NCBI GenBank assembly: GCA_017504965.1
Contig: JAFVQD010000016.1
Location: 26,266-90,265, forward strand
From: Bacteroidales bacterium
GTDB lineage: Bacteria; Bacteroidota; Bacteroidia; Bacteroidales; UBA932
Direction of reading: 5' to 3'
DNA length: 64,000 bases
This document shows positions 8,840-17,791 of the stretch, one piece after another. Made by a program: the position numbers and the translations under genes. Each line of letters starts with the position of its first letter. The first letter of the stretch is position 1. Below the pieces are notes generated by a model. That model made no database searches, was not told where the DNA came from, and was given only the letters and a program-made list of their open reading frames with translations.

Positions 8840-8920
8840 GGGGCAAAACAGGCATTTTACCTCCGAATGGTACAAGAGGTGGTGTCCCGGGGGCAAAATA
8901 GGCACTTTCACCCCCGAATG
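8840..8920. repeat. imperfect direct repeat pair (30/31 bp)
   Basis: Unit 1 at 8840-8869 and unit 2 at 8890-8920 share GGGGCAAAA(C/T)AGGCA, then a T/C-rich stretch, then CCGAATG, separated by 20 bases. The two differ at only a few positions. Function unknown; possibly the edge of a larger dispersed repeat. Confidence 0.6.
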
Positions 8921-8948
8921 AGAGGATGAGATGGGCCATTCATATAGC

Positions 8949-8980
8949 AAGACCGGCCAGAAGGAATTCTGGCCGGTCTT
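8949..8980 (-). terminator. hairpin terminator of the acyl-CoA synthetase gene
   Basis: A long perfect stem, AAGACCGGCCAGAA pairing with TTCTGGCCGGTCTT, closes a 4-base loop. It lies 24 bases beyond the stop of the minus-strand gene at 9005. Confidence 0.75.
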
Positions 8981-9004
8981 CTCTATTATAACAATATCAC
9001 TGAT

Positions 9005-10918
9005 TTACTTCAGTGCATCCATATTCTTAGGATTGAAAAGGTCTTTGCCTTCAGCTGTGTAGGCGTATTCGATGCGGTCTTCGAAGTATTTCTCCACTTT
9101 TCCGCGAACCACCTTCATAGTGCTGTTTACAAGACCATTCTGCTCTGTCCAGGCCTCAGGAAGGACAGCCAACGCAGCAGGTAGCCATCTGTCGGGGAAC
9201 ATACCACCTTTAGGTCCTCCTGTCTTATATGCATTCACTTCGTCCTGAATCTTCTGGAGCATCATCCTGCGGGCCTCTTCTGAAGCCGGATCAAGTGATG
9301 GATCGACCTCTTTTACATAAGCTTTGAGAGCCTCTTTGTTAGGGACGATAAGGGCGATAGTATAAGGGTCCTGGTTATTGTGGATAATATCCTGATCGAT
9401 ATATTTGGATCCGTCAGTAAGCGAATCTTCAAATCCTTCCGGACTGTATTTCTCTCCGTCTGATGAGATGAGGAGTGATTTGAAGCGGCCGGTAACCCAC
9501 AGATACTCTTTGTCTTTCTTCATCCACCCCATATCACCTGTGTGAAGCCATCCATCTTTGATGGTCTTGGCGGTAGATTCGGGATTTTTCCAGTATCCGG
9601 CCATCACATTTTCACCACGGATCACGATCTCACCGCGAACCTCAGGAGCTACCTCTTTACCTTCATCATCGCATATCTTGATATCAAGAGGTTTCACCAC
9701 ACGACCTGATGAGCCGAAGATGGCGTGTCCTGTAGAGTTGGCACAGATGATAGGTGTCGCCTCAGAGAGACCGTAACCCTGGAACATAGGGATACCGATA
9801 GCGCAGAAATATCTCTGAAGTTCGATGTCCAGAAGGGCGCCTCCACCCACGAAGAATTTCATCCTGCCACCAAAGTTCTGACGTACCTGACTGAAAATCA
9901 ATTTATCAAACAGTGCCATAAGGGGCTTTCTCCACCAGTTAAGGATACCGCCTCTATTGTAATACTCTTTATTGTATGCGATAGCGTTTTTCAGTGCGAA
10001 ATCGTAAAGTTTCTGAACTTTAGGCCCTTTGGCGGCGATACCACCCTCGATATTTTTCTTGAAGTTTCTGGCGATGGCAGGTACAGAGAGCATCACGTGT
10101 GGACGCACATCTTTGATAGCCCCGGGGATATTCTTCAAGGTAGCCAATGCATTCTTTCCTACAGGGACTGTAGCGATGCTTCCGCCATACATCATCATAG
10201 TATAGAAACCTGCCACGTGAGCGAAACAGTGGTCGAGAGGGAGGACGATAAGCATCACCTCACCCCTATCTATAGATATTACAGATGATCCCTGCTCTAC
10301 GTTAGCTGTATAGTTACGGTGGGTAAGAATCACACCCTTAGGGTCGGATGTAGTACCTGAAGTATAGCTGATATTCGCATAGTCATCAGGACCTACAGAT
10401 TTGGCTCTCTCATCCAGTTTTGCTTCATTTTCGGCCAAGTATGCTTCACCCATCTTGATGAATTCGGAGATACCTATCTCTTTCTCCTGATATTCGCTAA
10501 GGTCATCGAGGACGATGATCTTCTCCACCAGTGGAAGCTGCTCCACGATCTTGCGGATCTTGGGAAGCTGCTGCTGTGATACTATGACAAATCTCGAATC
10601 AGAGTGGTGAATTCGGAAGTATAGGTCATTTGACTCCTCAAGCTTGATAGAAAGCGGCACATCGACACCACCTGCATACAAAACGCCAAGTTCTGCGATC
10701 ACCCAAAGTTTCCGCCCTTCAGACAAAAGTGCTACCCTTTCACCTTTTTGAAGCCCCAAGCTCATAAAGGCAGCGGCCATAATTCTCCCCTCTTTCCTGG
10801 TATCGGCATAGGATGTTTCGATCCATTTGCCATCCAATTTCTCACGTAGAAATGTGTCCTGAGCGTATTTTGATGTATATTTATCGACGAAATCGATAAG
10901 CGTAATTCTATTAGACAT
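9005..10918 (-). CDS. fadD: AMP-dependent long-chain acyl-CoA synthetase
   Basis: It activates fatty acids to acyl-CoA through an acyl-adenylate, for lipid synthesis or turnover in the cytoplasm. The 637-residue protein has the adenylate-forming signature YTSGTTSDPKGVILTH (residues 185-200), the A5-type motif FQGYGLSEATPIICANS and the A7 motif GWLHTGDMGWMKKDKEYLWVTGR. The C-terminal region (LPEAWTEQNGLVNSTMKVVR) is typical of the FadD15/long-chain group, which ends without the classic A10 Lys context. It is transcribed alone from a clear promoter at 10947-10976 and ends at a hairpin. The fadD symbol denotes the family only; chain-length preference is not known. Confidence 0.88.
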   Translation of the reverse strand: MSNRITLIDFVDKYTSKYAQDTFLREKLDGKWIETSYADTRKEGRIMAAAFMSLGLQKGERVALLSEGRKLWVIAELGVLYAGGVDVPLSIKLEESNDLYFRIHHSDSRFVIVSQQQLPKIRKIVEQLPLVEKIIVLDDLSEYQEKEIGISEFIKMGEAYLAENEAKLDERAKSVGPDDYANISYTSGTTSDPKGVILTHRNYTANVEQGSSVISIDRGEVMLIVLPLDHCFAHVAGFYTMMMYGGSIATVPVGKNALATLKNIPGAIKDVRPHVMLSVPAIARNFKKNIEGGIAAKGPKVQKLYDFALKNAIAYNKEYYNRGGILNWWRKPLMALFDKLIFSQVRQNFGGRMKFFVGGGALLDIELQRYFCAIGIPMFQGYGLSEATPIICANSTGHAIFGSSGRVVKPLDIKICDDEGKEVAPEVRGEIVIRGENVMAGYWKNPESTAKTIKDGWLHTGDMGWMKKDKEYLWVTGRFKSLLISSDGEKYSPEGFEDSLTDGSKYIDQDIIHNNQDPYTIALIVPNKEALKAYVKEVDPSLDPASEEARRMMLQKIQDEVNAYKTGGPKGGMFPDRWLPAALAVLPEAWTEQNGLVNSTMKVVRGKVEKYFEDRIEYAYTAEGKDLFNPKNMDALK

Positions 10919-10946
10919 AGTAATTAGGTTTAGTTAGTTTATTTTT

Positions 10947-10976
10947 CAAATATACAACTATTTTTCCGATTTGCAA
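10947..10976 (-). promoter_or_regulatory. promoter of the acyl-CoA synthetase gene
   Basis: On the minus strand, TTG (10974-10976) is followed after 19 bases by TATATTTG (10947-10954), an exact -7 consensus. The start codon is 28 bases downstream of the -7 box. Confidence 0.65.
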
Positions 10977-10988
10977 GATGTTGCATCT

Positions 10989-11840
10989 CTACAGCATTCG
11001 GGTCACTTTCTTGTATTCGGCATATTCGGGCTTTCTTGCAAGCTCCCTTTTCTCCATCATCGGGATACTGACAAGCAGAAACAGCAATGTCACTGCCACT
11101 GCGCCGAAGAGGGTAAACCAGTGGCTCTGCACCAGAGATACATACATTATCCCTACACCCCACCACATAAGGATCTCGCCGAGATAGTTGGGGTGGCGTG
11201 AGCACTTCCAGAGCCCTGTTCTGCATACTTTTCCGGGGTTCTCTCTACGGAAGCGGTGAGCCTGACGGTCCGCCCCCCATTGGAGAGCGGCAGCCGCTAC
11301 CGATATGACAAAGCCAACCATAAATAGAGCATTTGTACGGATAGGGTCCAGCTCCACCAGGAGTATGGCGGGAAGCATTGCCATAAACACCACTACGGTA
11401 GGCATAAGATTTATACCGAAGAAATTGACCAGGTGCCAACTCCTCGGGCAGCGCTCCCTGTACATCATATATCTCCAGTCTTCGCTACCCAGGTTCCTGA
11501 AGGTGTATACCCAGTTGGCTGTAAGCCTCATCCCCCAGAACCACACTGCGACAAGCATCAGAAGCACCGGCAGATTGAATGAAGAGCAATAGATGGCATA
11601 CCCGGTCAGAAGGACCGGCGGTGCCACGCTCCAGTAAGGGTCATATACCGAAGAATTGCGGAGCAATACCCCGAAAAACCAGACCACCACTGTAGCCCAG
11701 AAATCTGCTTCGAAGAGCCTTACCAGGGGGTTAAGCCCCTCTGCACGGTTGAATGCCAGCACACCGACGCCTATGGCAATCAGGTAGATCGCTGCAATTA
11801 TGAGCAGCCCTGCTGTTTTTGATGTTTTGTATTGAGCCAT
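10989..11840 (-). CDS. DUF1295 membrane protein (steroid 5-alpha-reductase/ICMT fold)
   Basis: A 283-residue polytopic membrane protein of the DUF1295 family, related to steroid 5-alpha reductases and isoprenylcysteine methyltransferases. The C-terminal signature GLWKCSRHPNYLGEILMWWG (RHPNYxGE) is the cofactor-binding motif of the superfamily, preceded by GADRQAHRFRRENPGK. Family members are thought to reduce a lipid double bond with NADPH, but the substrate of this one is unknown. It begins 20 bases after the nucleoside kinase gene on the same strand, so the two are probably cotranscribed. Confidence 0.82.
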   Translation of the reverse strand: MAQYKTSKTAGLLIIAAIYLIAIGVGVLAFNRAEGLNPLVRLFEADFWATVVVWFFGVLLRNSSVYDPYWSVAPPVLLTGYAIYCSSFNLPVLLMLVAVWFWGMRLTANWVYTFRNLGSEDWRYMMYRERCPRSWHLVNFFGINLMPTVVVFMAMLPAILLVELDPIRTNALFMVGFVISVAAAALQWGADRQAHRFRRENPGKVCRTGLWKCSRHPNYLGEILMWWGVGIMYVSLVQSHWFTLFGAVAVTLLFLLVSIPMMEKRELARKPEYAEYKKVTRML

Positions 11841-11860
11841 ATCTGAAATGAATTATCTGG

Positions 11861-13525
11861 TTAAAAACTGCTTCCTCCGATGAAGCTTCTGATGAGCGAA
11901 GTGGCGGGTACATCCTTGTCTGAGACAGGGGTGAAATAGCTCAGGAATTTGAGCAGTCTGTGCACCTCGCTGTACTCAGGACAATTCTTGGGGACAGTCA
12001 TCAGCACCCTCTCTGCATATGCCCTGATCACCGGGAATTCCACGATATATGATGAGTTGAAAAGGGCATCTGCATTCTCCTGATACGGGTAGATCCATTG
12101 GACTTCGGAGCGACGGACATTTGGCCAGTTGGAGATGGTCTCCTTGGCGCTGAAAGCCCCTTTTGAGTAGTCACGGACAATCCTCCGGAGGAGTCTGTTG
12201 TCGCTGGTGGGGATGCAGTTATGGTCATCGAGCGAGATGCTGGTGATGGTGTTGATGAAGATGCGGTATTTCATCTCCTCAGGGACCTGGTCGGTCAGAC
12301 GGGGGTTCAGGGCGTGTATCCCTTCGATGAGGAGCAGAGTCCCCGGCTCTATTCTGAGTCTCTTGCCATTGAACTCTCTGAGACCTGTAACAAAATTGTA
12401 CTCAGGGACCTCCACCTCTTCTCCATTCAGAAGCCTGAGCAGGTCGCTCTGGAGATATTTGTGGTCGACTGTGTCGAAATTGTCGAAGTCGTATGATCCG
12501 TCAGGGAGAAGAGGTGTCTCCACCCTGTTCACGAAGTAATCGTCGGTAGAGAATGAAATGGGGCGGATACCGCAGGCCTTAAGCTGGATGCTGAGCCTCT
12601 TGCAGAAGGTGGATTTGCCGCTGCTGCTGGGGCCTGTGATGAGTACCAACCTGATGGGATTTTCGGAGTTCATCCGCTCGTGAATTTCCTCGGCTATCTG
12701 GACGATTTTCTTCTCCTGAAGGGCCTCTGCCACCTTTATCAGGTCTGGAGCCTCACCCCTCTGGCAAGCGAGGTTCACGTCACCGGCATTGTCAAGTCCC
12801 ATAATTTTGTTCCATTTCAGATTCTCCGAAAAGACCTCGAATGTCTTGGGCTGCTCTGTGAATGGGGCGAGGGCATCTGGGCAGTGCCTGTTGGGGACAC
12901 GTAGAAGCATACCGGTCTTATATAGTGTCAGCTCCCACACTTTCAGATAACCTGTGCTCGGGAGGAGTGCGTCATAGTAGTAATCGACAGTATCTTCGAG
13001 GGTGTAGTAGTTCACATAGACACCGCTGGTACTCTGGAGGAGTTTCACTTTGTCCTCATACCCTGCCTGACGGAATGTCTCTATCGCCTCATCTGCCTGC
13101 ACCTCCCAACGTCTGAAGGGGATATCCATCTCTACCATTTGGACCATTCTCGACTTGATCAGCTCGAGATCTTCGGGTGTCAATGTGGTACCGTCCCCCT
13201 TGTCCAATGAGCAGAAATACCCTTTGGAGATGGGTCTGCGGACGATAAGTTTGCTCCCGGGGAATAGGTCCTTGGTGGCTTTGCATAGCAGAAAACAGAG
13301 TGAACGGCAGTAAACCCCTCTCCCTACGTAGGATGTGTAGTCGAGAAACTCCACCTGACGGCTATTGAAAGCGCGGTACTTGAGCCCCTGACATACATTA
13401 TTGACTTTTGCTGCTATAATGGGATATGGTTTCGGAAAATCAAATTCAGGGAGAATATCCTGAAGAGTGACCCCTTCGTTAAATGTCTTGGTCGTTTGTG
13501 TATTTACACAGAAAATCTTAATCAT
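11861..13525 (-). CDS. TGS/uridine-kinase-like fusion nucleoside kinase
   Basis: A 554-residue fusion typical of Bacteroidales. Residues 1-60 resemble a TGS domain (IKIFCVNTQTTKTFNEGVTL), residues about 70-230 resemble the second additional domain of threonyl-tRNA synthetase, and from about residue 290 there is a phosphoribulokinase/uridine kinase domain with Walker A GPSSSGKST (298-306). ATP-dependent phosphorylation of a nucleoside is inferred from the family; the exact substrate is not evident. Its own -7 box lies at 13546-13553. It is upstream of the DUF1295 gene and divergent from an EamA gene. Confidence 0.85.
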   Translation of the reverse strand: MIKIFCVNTQTTKTFNEGVTLQDILPEFDFPKPYPIIAAKVNNVCQGLKYRAFNSRQVEFLDYTSYVGRGVYCRSLCFLLCKATKDLFPGSKLIVRRPISKGYFCSLDKGDGTTLTPEDLELIKSRMVQMVEMDIPFRRWEVQADEAIETFRQAGYEDKVKLLQSTSGVYVNYYTLEDTVDYYYDALLPSTGYLKVWELTLYKTGMLLRVPNRHCPDALAPFTEQPKTFEVFSENLKWNKIMGLDNAGDVNLACQRGEAPDLIKVAEALQEKKIVQIAEEIHERMNSENPIRLVLITGPSSSGKSTFCKRLSIQLKACGIRPISFSTDDYFVNRVETPLLPDGSYDFDNFDTVDHKYLQSDLLRLLNGEEVEVPEYNFVTGLREFNGKRLRIEPGTLLLIEGIHALNPRLTDQVPEEMKYRIFINTITSISLDDHNCIPTSDNRLLRRIVRDYSKGAFSAKETISNWPNVRRSEVQWIYPYQENADALFNSSYIVEFPVIRAYAERVLMTVPKNCPEYSEVHRLLKFLSYFTPVSDKDVPATSLIRSFIGGSSF

Positions 13526-13545
13526 CCTCTTTAAGTTTATTTACC

Positions 13546-13553
13546 CAAAGATA
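13546..13553 (-). promoter_or_regulatory. -7 box TATCTTTG of the nucleoside kinase gene
   Basis: Minus-strand TATCTTTG, an exact consensus match, 20 bases before the start codon at 13525. It is back to back with the plus-strand box at 13575. Confidence 0.55.
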
Positions 13554-13574
13554 ACACTAATTTGTAATATTGAC

Positions 13575-13582
13575 TACTTTTG
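13575..13582 (+). promoter_or_regulatory. -7 box TACTTTTG of an EamA gene
   Basis: An exact TAnnTTTG match 20 bases before the ATG at 13603. It shares a 77-base divergent promoter region with the nucleoside kinase gene. Confidence 0.55.
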
Positions 13583-13602
13583 CCACGTCAAAAGATGTAA
13601 TT

Positions 13603-14502
13603 ATGAAAAAGGAGAGTATAGCACTGGGACATTTTTCGGCATTTGTAGCCTATCTTATATTTGGAATAAATATCATCGTGAATAAGGACCTGTCGGGGAG
13701 CGGCATCTCTCCACTTGCCCTTTTTACATACAGGTCGTTGGGAGCCGGTATCCTTTTCTGGATCATTTCGGCATTCAGACCTGCCGAGAAGGTCGACAGA
13801 GGGGATTTCCCAAAGATCTTTATGGCTGCAATACTGGGATTTTTTATCTGTCAGGTGACATTTCTCTATGCAATACCACATATCACCCCGATGGACTGCT
13901 CTATAGTGACATCACTCTCCCCCATCTATACGATGTTCATCGCCGCTATAGCGATCAAAGAGCCTATCACATGGAAAAAGGCTACAGGTGTAATGGTCAG
14001 TCTGGCAGGATTCATATTCCTGATAGTGAATAGTGTAAGTTCCTCTTCCGGTGTCACATCCACAGAGCCTGTGGGGATAGTCCTTATGATATTCAACAGT
14101 CTGAGTTTCTCCCTCTACCTGGGGATGTTCAAGCCTCTGATTTCGAAATACAGTGTAGTGACATTTATGAAGTGGATCTTCCTCTTCACCACAGTGATGT
14201 CCCTCCCATTTACAGCGAAAGAGATAGTCACATTTGACTACCTCTCTCTATCATCCTCTTATGTATGGGAGCTCGTATTCCTGATTTTGTGTGCCACTTT
14301 CATCACCTACTTCCTGATACCTGTCGCACAGAAAAACATCCGCCCCACCCTCGTGAGTATGTACTCGTATGTACAGCCCATAATCGCTATCGTCATCAGT
14401 ATCTACATCGGGATGGATACCCTCACCTGGCAGAAAGTCCTCGCAGCTGTAACTGTCTTCGCTGGTGTCCTTCTGGTAAACTATAGCCGCTCACAACACT
14501 AA
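13603..14502 (+). CDS. EamA/DMT family transporter
   Basis: A 299-residue, ten-helix EamA permease beginning MKKESIALGHFSAFVAYLIFG, with the FGxN(I/V)xxxK pattern of the first helix and the paired-repeat motif ITPMDCSIVTSLSPIYTMF in helix 4 to 5. The second half ends with YVQPIIAIVISIYIGMDTLTWQK. It is a third, distinct DMT transporter in the window. An ATG 33 bases upstream is in frame but overlaps the -7 box; 13603 is preferred. The BCP gene converges on it from the other side with a gap of only 10 bases. Substrate unknown. Confidence 0.85.
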   Translation: MKKESIALGHFSAFVAYLIFGINIIVNKDLSGSGISPLALFTYRSLGAGILFWIISAFRPAEKVDRGDFPKIFMAAILGFFICQVTFLYAIPHITPMDCSIVTSLSPIYTMFIAAIAIKEPITWKKATGVMVSLAGFIFLIVNSVSSSSGVTSTEPVGIVLMIFNSLSFSLYLGMFKPLISKYSVVTFMKWIFLFTTVMSLPFTAKEIVTFDYLSLSSSYVWELVFLILCATFITYFLIPVAQKNIRPTLVSMYSYVQPIIAIVISIYIGMDTLTWQKVLAAVTVFAGVLLVNYSRSQH

Positions 14503-14512
14503 CCGCCCTGCT

Positions 14513-14959
14513 CTACTTCAGAATCTGTGCTGTGTGGGCTTTGGTGTCAACTTTGGTGATGATATCGGTGATGATACCGCTTTCATCTATCACATAGGTC
14601 TTGCGGAGTGTCCCGATGGTCTCCTTACCCATAAATTTCTTCGGTCCCCAAGCTTCGTATGCCTGAAGTATCACGGTCTCCTTATCAGAAATCAGCGGAA
14701 ATGGGAGCATATATTTCTCTATGAACTTCCTGTGCGAAGCCTCTGAATCTTTGCTCACCCCCAGTACCGCGTACCCAGAAGCGAGGAATCTTTCATAATT
14801 GTCCCTGAGGTCGCAAGCCTCTGCTGTACATCCGGGTGTGCTGTCCTTAGGATAGAAATACAATACCAGTTTTTTCCCTGCATAGTCACTCAGGCTGACC
14901 ATTTTGCCATCCTGATCTTTCCCCTCGAAATGGGGAGCTTTATCACCTATTTTTAACAT
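14513..14959 (-). CDS. bcp: thiol peroxidase, BCP/PrxQ type
   Basis: A thioredoxin-dependent peroxiredoxin that reduces hydrogen peroxide and organic hydroperoxides in the cytoplasm. The 148-residue protein has the PrxQ active site PKDSTPGCTAEACDLRD, with the peroxidatic Cys44 and a resolving Cys49 five residues later, the arrangement of two-Cys BCPs. The thioredoxin fold is complete to the C-terminus. It lies 61 bases after the C69 peptidase gene and may be cotranscribed with it. Confidence 0.93.
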   Translation of the reverse strand: MLKIGDKAPHFEGKDQDGKMVSLSDYAGKKLVLYFYPKDSTPGCTAEACDLRDNYERFLASGYAVLGVSKDSEASHRKFIEKYMLPFPLISDKETVILQAYEAWGPKKFMGKETIGTLRKTYVIDESGIITDIITKVDTKAHTAQILK

Positions 14960-15020
14960 ATATTTCCTTTATTAAAGTGTTTTGTTTTCCACTCTCAAAT
15001 ATTTTGCCAAAGTTCCATCT

Positions 15021-16685
15021 TTACCTCTCCTTAAGTCTCTTCCCCCACTCTGATCGGCCGATGGCATCCAGAAACTGCTTGTCGTAGCCGGGGAACATCG
15101 GTTTGGCGGGGACGAAATCGTTGTGACCATTGGTCTTGAATGAGCCGTCCGGATTCTGTTGTTTCGTATTGCCGTCAATATATTTTACCAGAAGGTATTC
15201 ATCGAGCGATTTCCACTTGTAGAAGAGTTCATCTGCCGCCTCTACAGAGAAACGGGTCAGATATTTCACAGCCTTGCGGGGTGACATTGCGGTAGCCATT
15301 GCGTCAGCGGCAGCGACACGCTCCATCATCTCCATCTCGTGTGCATCGACCACCGAGCGGACCTCTGCACCCACCTGATTATAGCGGAGATAGCAGAACT
15401 GTGCCACCCTGTTTACCAGCCAGAACATCGAGATCGGTGAGTATTGGACCATATTCCCTTGGCCGAAGGCGTAGTGATCAGATACCTCTGTGGCACAGCA
15501 ATATACAGGTGTGAGCGGCGATGTAGCAGCGTCATCCACCCCAAACCAGATCACCCCACCCACAGGGTCGGGAAGCCATCCGCGTGACTGCGCCACAAAC
15601 CAGAAACCTGTCTGCTGCGTAGCTATCGCCCTCTCCTGCGAATATTTCTCACCATCCACTTCGAAACCCATTGGCCTCCAGCGATATGGGAGGGAGTGTC
15701 CACCGGCCCCGGGATCCTGCGTCATATCGAACTCTGTCCCTTCGTAGTGGTCACGCATCATATCTGCCACATCCTTGAGCGAAAGCTTCCTGACAGGCTT
15801 TACATATAGGGGCATCCTGTTTGCAGGGTTGTCGCCACGGACGAAGTCGAGGTAGCGGCCCATATCCTCCGCACCGAACTTATTGAAAAATGCCCATACC
15901 CTCGCTTCGCAGCCTCTCAGCAGCGAGAAATCCAGTGGGCAGAAGGTGTCTGCAAAGCTGAACTCCTCCGGAGCCCCATCGTAGAGCCCGGCACGGCGCA
16001 CATACTCAAACAGATCCTCTGCATACATATAATTATCAGGATCATTCAGGGCAATGGTGGTGATTCTGGCGGCATTGGCGTGAGCCGAGATGTAGCCGTC
16101 AGGGATGCGGGCTGCCACCCACACGACACCTTTATTCAGGTTTTCACCCTTCTCATTGTACTCGGGACGCTTCGCAATGATTTCGAGGATCCACGCCTCC
16201 TGCTTGTCAGCAATGGAGATTGACTCCCCGCTCGAGGCGTAGCCGTATTCATCGGCCAGCTTCGCAATGAGGGTGATTGCCTCTCTGGCTGTGGTACAGC
16301 GCTGAAGGGCAATGTACATCAGCGACCCGTAGTCCAAAATTCCCTTCGGGTCGATGTGGTCGGTGAGACCACCCCAGGTGGATTCCCCTATAATCAGCTG
16401 ATGCTCATTGATATTGCCCACTACGTTAAATGTCCTTGCAGCCTCGGGGATCTGCCCCAGATACCGCTCCGGCCCATATTCGTAGATGGCCCTAAGGGTA
16501 CCGGCGGGATATTTTGCCGCAGGCAAATGGTTAAGGAAACCGTATCTTGTATGGGAGTCGGCCGCATATGTCACCATATTGGACCCATCTGCCGATGCTC
16601 CGCGGGTAACTATCAGATTTGTGCAGCCCCAGGCATTGCCCCAGGCCAATATTGCAATAGCAATGGAAATTATCGTTCTCTTCAT
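15021..16685 (-). CDS. secreted C69 family dipeptidase
   Basis: A peptidase U34/C69-family N-terminal nucleophile hydrolase, expected to cleave dipeptides in the periplasm or outside the cell. The 554-residue protein starts with a signal peptide (MKRTIISIAIAILAWGNAWG) that leads directly into Cys21 of CTNLIVTRGASADGS, the catalytic cysteine exposed by cleavage. Conserved downstream blocks include IGESTWGG, the SGESISIADKQEAWILEI region and the TGFWFVAQSRGWLPDPVGG segment. An ATG nine codons upstream is in frame but would spoil the signal peptide. A -7 box lies at 16722-16729. Confidence 0.9.
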   Translation of the reverse strand: MKRTIISIAIAILAWGNAWGCTNLIVTRGASADGSNMVTYAADSHTRYGFLNHLPAAKYPAGTLRAIYEYGPERYLGQIPEAARTFNVVGNINEHQLIIGESTWGGLTDHIDPKGILDYGSLMYIALQRCTTAREAITLIAKLADEYGYASSGESISIADKQEAWILEIIAKRPEYNEKGENLNKGVVWVAARIPDGYISAHANAARITTIALNDPDNYMYAEDLFEYVRRAGLYDGAPEEFSFADTFCPLDFSLLRGCEARVWAFFNKFGAEDMGRYLDFVRGDNPANRMPLYVKPVRKLSLKDVADMMRDHYEGTEFDMTQDPGAGGHSLPYRWRPMGFEVDGEKYSQERAIATQQTGFWFVAQSRGWLPDPVGGVIWFGVDDAATSPLTPVYCCATEVSDHYAFGQGNMVQYSPISMFWLVNRVAQFCYLRYNQVGAEVRSVVDAHEMEMMERVAAADAMATAMSPRKAVKYLTRFSVEAADELFYKWKSLDEYLLVKYIDGNTKQQNPDGSFKTNGHNDFVPAKPMFPGYDKQFLDAIGRSEWGKRLKER

Positions 16686-16721
16686 AGTAAAATTATTCAG
16701 CCACAAGGGCAATCCTTATCA

Positions 16722-16729
16722 CAAATATA
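16722..16729 (-). promoter_or_regulatory. -7 box TATATTTG of the C69 dipeptidase gene
   Basis: Minus-strand TATATTTG, an exact consensus match, 36 bases before the start codon at 16685. No good -33 element was found. Confidence 0.45.
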
Positions 16730-16783
16730 ACCAAATTTTGCATAAAACTTGCACGAGGGGTTAGTGCAAACTGATTAATTGAT

Positions 16784-16791
16784 TAGTTTTG
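16784..16791 (+). promoter_or_regulatory. -7 box TAGTTTTG of pfkA
   Basis: An exact TAnnTTTG match 19 bases before the pfkA ATG at 16811. Confidence 0.5.
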
Positions 16792-16810
16792 TATGGTAAA
16801 ATGAAATATT

Positions 16811-17791
16811 ATGGCAAAGATTTCTACTATAGGTATCCTTACATCGGGTGGTGATGCCCCCGGTATGAATGCCGCCATCAGGGCGGTGACCCGTGCAGCC
16901 ATCTACAGCGGCTGGAAAGTAAAAGCGATTTACAGAGGCTATGAAGGATTGATACATAATGATATAGAGGATTTTACCACTGAGAGTGTCAGCGGCACTA
17001 TACAGCGTGGCGGTACCATCCTCAGGACTGCCCGCAGCAAAGATTTCCTCACCCCGGAAGGTCGTGCCAAAGCGTATGAAAACATCCGTGCCAATGGGAT
17101 AGATGCCCTCATAGTTATCGGTGGCAATGGCTCTCTCGCCGGAGCACAAGAGCTGGCTCAGGAGTACGATCTCCCCTGCATCGGTCTCCCCGGTACCATC
17201 GACAACGACCTTTATGGCACCGATACCACCATCGGATATGATACTGCACTCAATACCATTATGGACTGCATCGACAAGATCCGTGACACTGCGAACTCCC
17301 ATAACCGTATATTCTTCATTGAGGTGATGGGACGCGATGCCGGATTCCTGGCACAGAACAGTGCTATCGCTGCCGGTGCTGAAGCAGCTATCATCCCTGA
17401 AGAGATCACCGATGAGCAGCAGCTTGAAAAGTTTGTGGGACGTGGTGTCAGAAAGAGCAAAAACAGCTCTATCGTGATCGTCTCAGAGAGCAAAAAAGGG
17501 AAAGGGGCACTCTACTATGCCGACAAAGTGAAAGAGGAGTATCCCGACTACGATGTCCGTGTCACTATCCTCGGACATCTCCAAAGGGGCGGTATGCCTA
17601 CTGCATCTGACCGCATCCTCGCCAGCCGTCTGGGTGTCGCAGCGATAGAAGCCCTCAAAGATGGCCAGAGAAATGTGATGATAGGTGTCTCAAATGACAA
17701 GATAGTTTATGTCCCATTCAATAAGGCTATCAAGCTCGACAAACCTATCGACAAAGAACTTATCAACGTCCTCAGTGTCCTATCGATATGA
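16811..17791 (+). CDS. pfkA: ATP-dependent 6-phosphofructokinase
   Basis: It phosphorylates fructose 6-phosphate to fructose 1,6-bisphosphate, the committed step of glycolysis. The 326-residue protein has the ATP-binding [12 protein letters not shown] near the N-terminus, the catalytic [22 protein letters not shown] region (Asp of TIDND as general base) and the [15 protein letters not shown] motif of the fructose-phosphate site. Length and layout are those of the bacterial group I enzyme. Its stop overlaps the next start by four bases (ATGA at 17788), coupling it to cstA, an unusual pairing of glycolysis with peptide or pyruvate uptake. Confidence 0.96.
   Translation: MAKISTIGILTSGGDAPGMNAAIRAVTRAAIYSGWKVKAIYRGYEGLIHNDIEDFTTESVSGTIQRGGTILRTARSKDFLTPEGRAKAYENIRANGIDALIVIGGNGSLAGAQELAQEYDLPCIGLPGTIDNDLYGTDTTIGYDTALNTIMDCIDKIRDTANSHNRIFFIEVMGRDAGFLAQNSAIAAGAEAAIIPEEITDEQQLEKFVGRGVRKSKNSSIVIVSESKKGKGALYYADKVKEEYPDYDVRVTILGHLQRGGMPTASDRILASRLGVAAIEALKDGQRNVMIGVSNDKIVYVPFNKAIKLDKPIDKELINVLSVLSI

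Larger units (their letters stand above)
8549..9004. other. gene-free region with repeats and a terminator
   Basis: About 455 bases without a supportable gene. It contains repeat copy 2 (8633-8743), a pair of 30-base direct repeats (8840-8920) and a strong hairpin terminator (8949-8980) for the minus-strand gene that ends at 9005. A short plus-strand frame through the repeat was rejected. Confidence 0.6.

Noticed and set aside
8631..8921. 96-codon plus-strand frame
   Set aside because: It is the same repeat-derived reading as at 7247 and shares its peptide only because the DNA repeat is identical.
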